Made by a program: the position numbers and the translations under genes. Positions 7,314-9,469 of a stretch of 9,469 nucleotides of DNA are shown in pieces. Origin of the DNA: Deltaproteobacteria bacterium (GTDB lineage Bacteria; UBA10199; SPLOWO2-01-44-7). Position 1 is the first letter of the stretch. Every line of letters starts with the position of its first letter. Where the stretch lies: positions 1 to 9,469 of the forward strand of contig JACQMB010000144.1 of the NCBI GenBank assembly GCA_016203765.1, written 5' to 3'. The notes below the pieces were generated by a model, which worked only from the letters and a program-made list of their open reading frames with translations, ran no database searches and was not told the DNA's origin.

Positions 7314-8062
7314 TGAAAAGAATCGCGGTGGCCTCCGGCAAGGGAGGCGTCGGTAAATCGACGGTGGCCGTCCATCTGGCGCTGGCGCTGGCCCAAAAAG
7401 GTTTTCGCACCGGTCTTTTGGATGCCGATATTTACGGGCCGAGCATTCCCACCATGCTGGGGATTAAAGAGAGGCCTTCGCTGAAGGAAAACAAGGTTAT
7501 TCCCATTCAGGTCCGGGGGATTTTTGTGGTCTCCATGGGTCTTTTGACCACCGACGATATGCCGGTGATTTGGCGGGGGCCGATGGTAGCCAATCTTTTG
7601 CAACAGTTTTTGCAAAACGTGGCGTGGGGGGATCTCGATTATTTCGTGATCGATCTCCCGCCCGGCACGGGGGATGCCCAACTGACCCTTACGCAAAAGG
7701 CCTCGCTGGATGGGGCCGTCATTGTGACGACCCCGCAGGAGGTGGCCCTGCTGGATGCCCGGCGCGGGTTGAAGATGTTTCAACAGGTCAACGTCCCCGT
7801 GTTGGGGATTGTGGAAAACATGAGTTATTTTATCTGCGATCAATGCTCCAAGCGGCACGACATTTTTCGATCCGGCGGCGGCGGAAGGGTGGCCCAGGAG
7901 CTGGGGATTCCCCTGTTGGCCGAAATTCCCCTCGACTTGAAAATGACAAAGGCCTGCGACAGGGGGGAACCGGTGGTTACGGAGCCTTTTCAAAAATTGG
8001 CTGACAAAATTTTGGAAGAGATGCCGCGGGAAAAACCCGGCGAATTTCATTTGAGATGGTAA
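7313..8062 (+). CDS. mrp: Mrp/NBP35-family Fe-S cluster carrier ATPase
   Basis: P-loop ATPase of the Mrp/ApbC/NBP35 group that binds a [4Fe-4S] cluster at a dimer interface and hands it to apoproteins in the cytosol. In 249 residues: deviant Walker A GKGGVGKST (9-17) right at the N-terminus, DADIYGPSIPTMLG (switch I region), DYFVIDLPPGTGDAQLTL (Walker B), GIVENMSYFICDQC with the cluster-binding CxxC at Cys175 and Cys178, then HDIFRSGGGGRVAQELGIPLLAEIPLD. The N-terminal MIP18/DUF59 domain found in many Mrp proteins is absent; a well-placed AGGAG supports this start. The ATG shares its first base with the ispA stop (TAATG). The gene abuts a DUF971 gene, a domain found fused to Mrp in plant HCF101, so the two products probably work together. 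Confidence 0.95.
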   Translation: MKRIAVASGKGGVGKSTVAVHLALALAQKGFRTGLLDADIYGPSIPTMLGIKERPSLKENKVIPIQVRGIFVVSMGLLTTDDMPVIWRGPMVANLLQQFLQNVAWGDLDYFVIDLPPGTGDAQLTLTQKASLDGAVIVTTPQEVALLDARRGLKMFQQVNVPVLGIVENMSYFICDQCSKRHDIFRSGGGGRVAQELGIPLLAEIPLDLKMTKACDRGEPVVTEPFQKLADKILEEMPREKPGEFHLRW

Positions 8063-8389
8063 ATGTTGCGCCCGCAAACCATTCAAAAAAAGGATGAACG
8101 GACCTTAGGTATTGTCTGGGACGATGAGCATGAGAGCGTCTACGACACAACCTATTTGCGGGAAAATTGCACCTGTGCCGCCTGCCGCGACGAGTGGACG
8201 GGAGAAAAAAAAGCCCTGCCGGGGAGCTTGCCCAAGGCCGTGCATCCGCTCACGATTGATTCGGTCGGTCAATACGGACTGAAAATTGTCTGGAACGACG
8301 GCCATCGGACAGGAATTTATACTTTTGAAGACTTACGAAAGCTGTGTCAGTGTTCTTCTTGCCGGTCCCTAGTCCCTGCCGTGCCCTGA
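8063..8389 (+). CDS. DUF971 (gamma-butyrobetaine hydroxylase-like N-terminal) domain protein
   Basis: A 108-residue stand-alone DUF971 domain. The family shares the zinc-binding N-terminal fold of gamma-butyrobetaine hydroxylase and occurs as the C-terminal domain of HCF101. Visible are two repeat-like halves: LGIVWDDEHESVYDTTYLRENCTCAACRDEW and LKIVWNDGHRTGIYTFEDLRKLCQCSSC. Cysteines in CTCAAC and CQCSSC are candidate metal or cluster ligands. The start is immediately after the mrp stop with no gap, arguing for coupled translation and joint function in Fe-S transfer. The last residues (roughly SLVPAVP) and the stop codon come from heptad array E and the dispersed repeat inserted in it, so the natural C-terminus may have been replaced. 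Confidence 0.88.
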   Translation: MLRPQTIQKKDERTLGIVWDDEHESVYDTTYLRENCTCAACRDEWTGEKKALPGSLPKAVHPLTIDSVGQYGLKIVWNDGHRTGIYTFEDLRKLCQCSSCRSLVPAVP

Positions 8390-8420
8390 GCTTGCCGAAG
8401 GGGTCCCTAGTCCCTGGTCC
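8364..8420 (+). repeat. Heptanucleotide array E, split by a second dispersed repeat
   Basis: Two exact copies of ggtccctagtccctg (8364-8378 and 8402-8416) show the same 7-nt period, here as NGTCCCT units. They flank a 23-bp segment containing a CCCTGAGCTTG-type repeat. The left half is coding for the DUF971 C-terminus; the right half lies between the two convergent genes. Confidence 0.8.
8384..8402. repeat. Dispersed 19-bp repeat ccctgagcttgccgaaggg
   Basis: From memory this is a variant of the CCCTGAGCTTGTCGAAGGG family, a short repeat scattered in unrelated bacterial genomes, often at gene ends and often mistranslated as LSLPKG-like peptides. The outer ccct/aggg and the inner ctt/aag each pair, giving alternative small hairpins. 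It provides the TGA stop (8387-8389) of the DUF971 gene. Confidence 0.7.
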
Positions 8421-8424
8421 ACTC

Positions 8425-9045
8425 TCAGTACCTCGGCGGATTATTATTGTGATTTCCCCCCAGCTTGTAGAACGGGCTCAGGCGGCAGAAGGCCTGGATG
8501 GCGTGGGAGGAGAGGTCGCCGGAAAGGGGGAGGTTGATGCCGATATCAAAAACGGAGGTCTGTGTTTGTTTCAAGCGCTGCCCGGTTTCTTTGAAAAAAG
8601 TCACCCAGTCTGAAATCGTCTCCGGGCTCTCCCCGTTGCTTTTCGAATAATCGGCCATTTCCCTGTTTCCTTTAAGGTCCTTGAGTTGTTCGGCATAGGT
8701 CATCAGATTTTGACCGAAGATTTTCCGGTTTTTGCATTCCTGTTTAGCCGTCACCCGGGCCTGGACGCCCACACCCCCCACGCAGAGGGCGAAGTGGACA
8801 TACGATTTGTAGCCGATGGGGTCAGGGCCGAAGGCGACCCAGGTTTCGGTAGGAGGGTTGACCGTCCGGCGGGCATGTTCAGCCACCTGAGGGTAAATCT
8901 CATGATCCACGGCACGGGACAATTGCGGCTGAAGCAGCTCCCCCAGTTTGCTTAGTTTAGGGCTAATCGTATCCTTAATGAGCTGCATCCGATCCGCGAA
9001 ACCGTTCACCTCGAATATTTCTAGATCCTTCTTCGTGAATCGCAT
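8425..9045 (-). CDS. DUF1054 / UPF0637 (YktB-like) family protein
   Basis: A 206-residue cytosolic protein of unknown function. The strongest signature is the segment YPQVAEHARRTVNPPTETWVAFGP, which matches from memory the conserved HARRTVNPPxDTWVAF block of Bacillus YktB (UPF0637). An N-terminal FTKKDLEIFEV...RMQLIKDTISPKLSKLGELL region also fits. No catalytic residues are established for the family. ATG at 9045 is preferred over an in-frame TTG at 9063 because GGAG lies 10 nt upstream and the protein then opens MRFTKKDLEIF. The gene is transcribed away from the COG2403-like gene, 93 bases downstream of its stop, behind a putative promoter and a hairpin-rich leader. It converges with the DUF971 gene, leaving only 35 bases between stops. 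The family is best known from Firmicutes, so its presence beside Gram-negative genes hints at transfer. Product name moderately sure, function unknown. Confidence 0.75.
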   Translation of the reverse strand: MRFTKKDLEIFEVNGFADRMQLIKDTISPKLSKLGELLQPQLSRAVDHEIYPQVAEHARRTVNPPTETWVAFGPDPIGYKSYVHFALCVGGVGVQARVTAKQECKNRKIFGQNLMTYAEQLKDLKGNREMADYSKSNGESPETISDWVTFFKETGQRLKQTQTSVFDIGINLPLSGDLSSHAIQAFCRLSPFYKLGGNHNNNPPRY

Positions 9046-9059
9046 GTTTATTAGACTCC

Positions 9060-9103
9060 GCAAAGTCTATCGACTTTGCTTCGCGGCCCGGCGAAGCCGG
9101 GCC
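9060..9103 (-). promoter_or_regulatory. Leader with three overlapping hairpins upstream of the DUF1054 gene
   Basis: Three perfect inverted repeats overlap: 9060-9067/9072-9079 (8 bp, 4-nt loop), 9078-9084/9091-9097 (7 bp, 6-nt loop) and 9085-9092/9096-9103 (8 bp, GC-rich, 3-nt loop). The middle one excludes the GC-rich one and shares two bases with the first, so alternative folds are possible. In the transcript the hairpin at 9060-9079 ends directly before the GGAG of the DUF1054 gene. No T-run follows, so a simple terminator is not supported. A regulatory role is inference. Confidence 0.5.
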
Positions 9104-9113
9104 TTGACGCGGC

Positions 9114-9142
9114 ACACTATTAAAATTGACCTCGTCTGTCAA
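9114..9142 (-). promoter_or_regulatory. Putative sigma-70-type promoter for the DUF1054 gene
   Basis: On the minus strand a perfect TTGACA (9137-9142) is followed after 17 nt by TAGTGT (9114-9119), a weak -10. The -35 overlaps the stop codon of the upstream COG2403-like gene. Predicted transcription would start near 9107, giving a leader of about 60 nt that contains all three hairpins. Confidence 0.35.
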
Positions 9143-9469
9143 GAATTCTTCAAGAAATCCGCTAGGATGCGTTTTAACGTCATTTCCCCCTGTTCCTCCA
9201 GTTCATAGCGGACCCGCAGGGCTTGTCTTTTGATATTAATCACGCGCCGCAGATCGATCGGGTTGGCGACCAGAACGATGTCACAGGGAGTGGCGTTGAT
9301 GGTTTTTTCCAATTCCTTGAGCTGTTCGGGATAATAACCGAGGGCAGGAAGCAAATTTTCCATATGCGGGAATTTATAATAGGCCTCTTTAATGGAACCA
9401 ACCGCGTAAGGTCTGGGGTCGACTAGTTCCAAAGCCCCATGGGTTTGGGCCGCTACGCATCCCGCCCCA
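9139..9469 (-). CDS. COG2403-type GTPase / cyclic 2,3-diphosphoglycerate synthetase-like protein, C-terminal part (cut by window edge)
   Basis: About 109 C-terminal residues are visible; the frame stays open to the window end, so the N-terminal P-loop domain is outside. The visible part carries LVDPRPYAVGSIKEAYYKFPHMENLLPALGYYPEQLKELEKTINATPCDIVLVANPIDLRRVINIKRQALRVRYELEE, closely resembling from memory the conserved C-terminal block of proteins annotated as cyclic 2,3-diphosphoglycerate synthetase or predicted GTPase. In Methanothermus fervidus the characterised enzyme cyclises 2,3-bisphosphoglycerate using ATP; the role of bacterial relatives is unsettled, so the activity should not be assumed. 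It ends 93 bases before the DUF1054 start, on the same strand. The upstream in-frame TTG at 9430-9432 is internal to the conserved region and is not the real start. Confidence 0.85.
   Translation of the reverse strand, partial: GAGCVAAQTHGALELVDPRPYAVGSIKEAYYKFPHMENLLPALGYYPEQLKELEKTINATPCDIVLVANPIDLRRVINIKRQALRVRYELEEQGEMTLKRILADFLKNS

Noticed and set aside
7310..8086. Long minus-strand open frame (258 codons) antisense to mrp
   Set aside because: It mirrors mrp almost exactly and arises from codon bias in GC-rich sequence. The translation shows no recognisable domain, while the plus-strand frame has every Mrp motif.
8384..8424. Rho-independent terminator between the convergent genes
   Set aside because: The hairpins are short and no T-run follows on either strand. 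The sequence is better explained as repeats.
8344..8613. Plus-strand open frame running out of the DUF971 gene into the DUF1054 region
   Set aside because: Its start is translated repeat (RALSLPKG-like peptide from the dispersed repeat) and the remainder is antisense to the DUF1054 gene.

Overview
The window reads as a chromosomal housekeeping segment of a Gram-negative bacterium, moderately GC-rich outside one AT-rich gene. Two periplasmic parvulin-type chaperones (one lipoprotein, one SurA-like) imply an outer membrane. The order mfd - parvulin lipoprotein - surA - pdxA would suit a deltaproteobacterium-like lineage (Desulfobacterota, Myxococcota or Bdellovibrionota sense), but that placement is inference. 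No transposase, integrase, CRISPR array, tRNA, rRNA or recognisable defence system was seen. No stretch longer than about 100 bases lacks a gene.

Layout, plus strand. Positions 1-1412 hold the 3' two-fifths of mfd (transcription-repair coupling factor), whose C-terminus stops early. Positions 1475-2389 encode a parvulin-domain lipoprotein and 2361-3314 a SurA-like periplasmic chaperone overlapping it. Positions 3336-4187 are pdxA (vitamin B6 synthesis). An AT-rich cupin gene (4229-4723) follows and looks acquired. Then come a phosphohexomutase (4770-6161), xseB (6208-6447), an ispA-type prenyl synthase (6444-7313), an Mrp-family Fe-S carrier ATPase (7313-8062) and a DUF971 protein (8063-8389). 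The last four genes are tightly packed (ATGA overlap, TAATG overlap, direct abutment) and probably form one operon. Minus strand: the end of a COG2403-type gene related to cyclic 2,3-diphosphoglycerate synthetase (9139-9469, running off the window) is followed by a DUF1054/UPF0637 gene (8425-9045). This pair converges on the plus-strand operon.

The most unusual material is the repeat architecture. Five arrays of a degenerate heptanucleotide (NGTCCNN or its complement GGACNNN) lie at gene boundaries and run into coding sequence. They encode the n-region of the lipoprotein signal peptide, the end of the hydrophobic part and the cleavage-proximal part of the SurA signal peptide, the SurA C-terminus with its stop codon, and the DUF971 C-terminus. 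Two of the arrays pair as a 25-bp stem whose 29-nt loop carries the start codon of the lipoprotein gene. Independently, xseB has a perfect 28-bp inverted repeat that also leaves a 29-nt loop holding its Shine-Dalgarno and ATG. The DUF1054 leader holds three overlapping, partly exclusive hairpins behind a plausible promoter. These start-codon-in-loop structures and gene-edge heptad arrays are the best candidates for something undescribed.

Functionally the genes are mostly independent housekeeping functions: DNA repair (mfd, xseB), outer-membrane biogenesis (the two parvulins), cofactor and isoprenoid synthesis (pdxA, ispA), sugar-phosphate interconversion, and Fe-S cluster delivery (mrp plus DUF971, together resembling a split HCF101).
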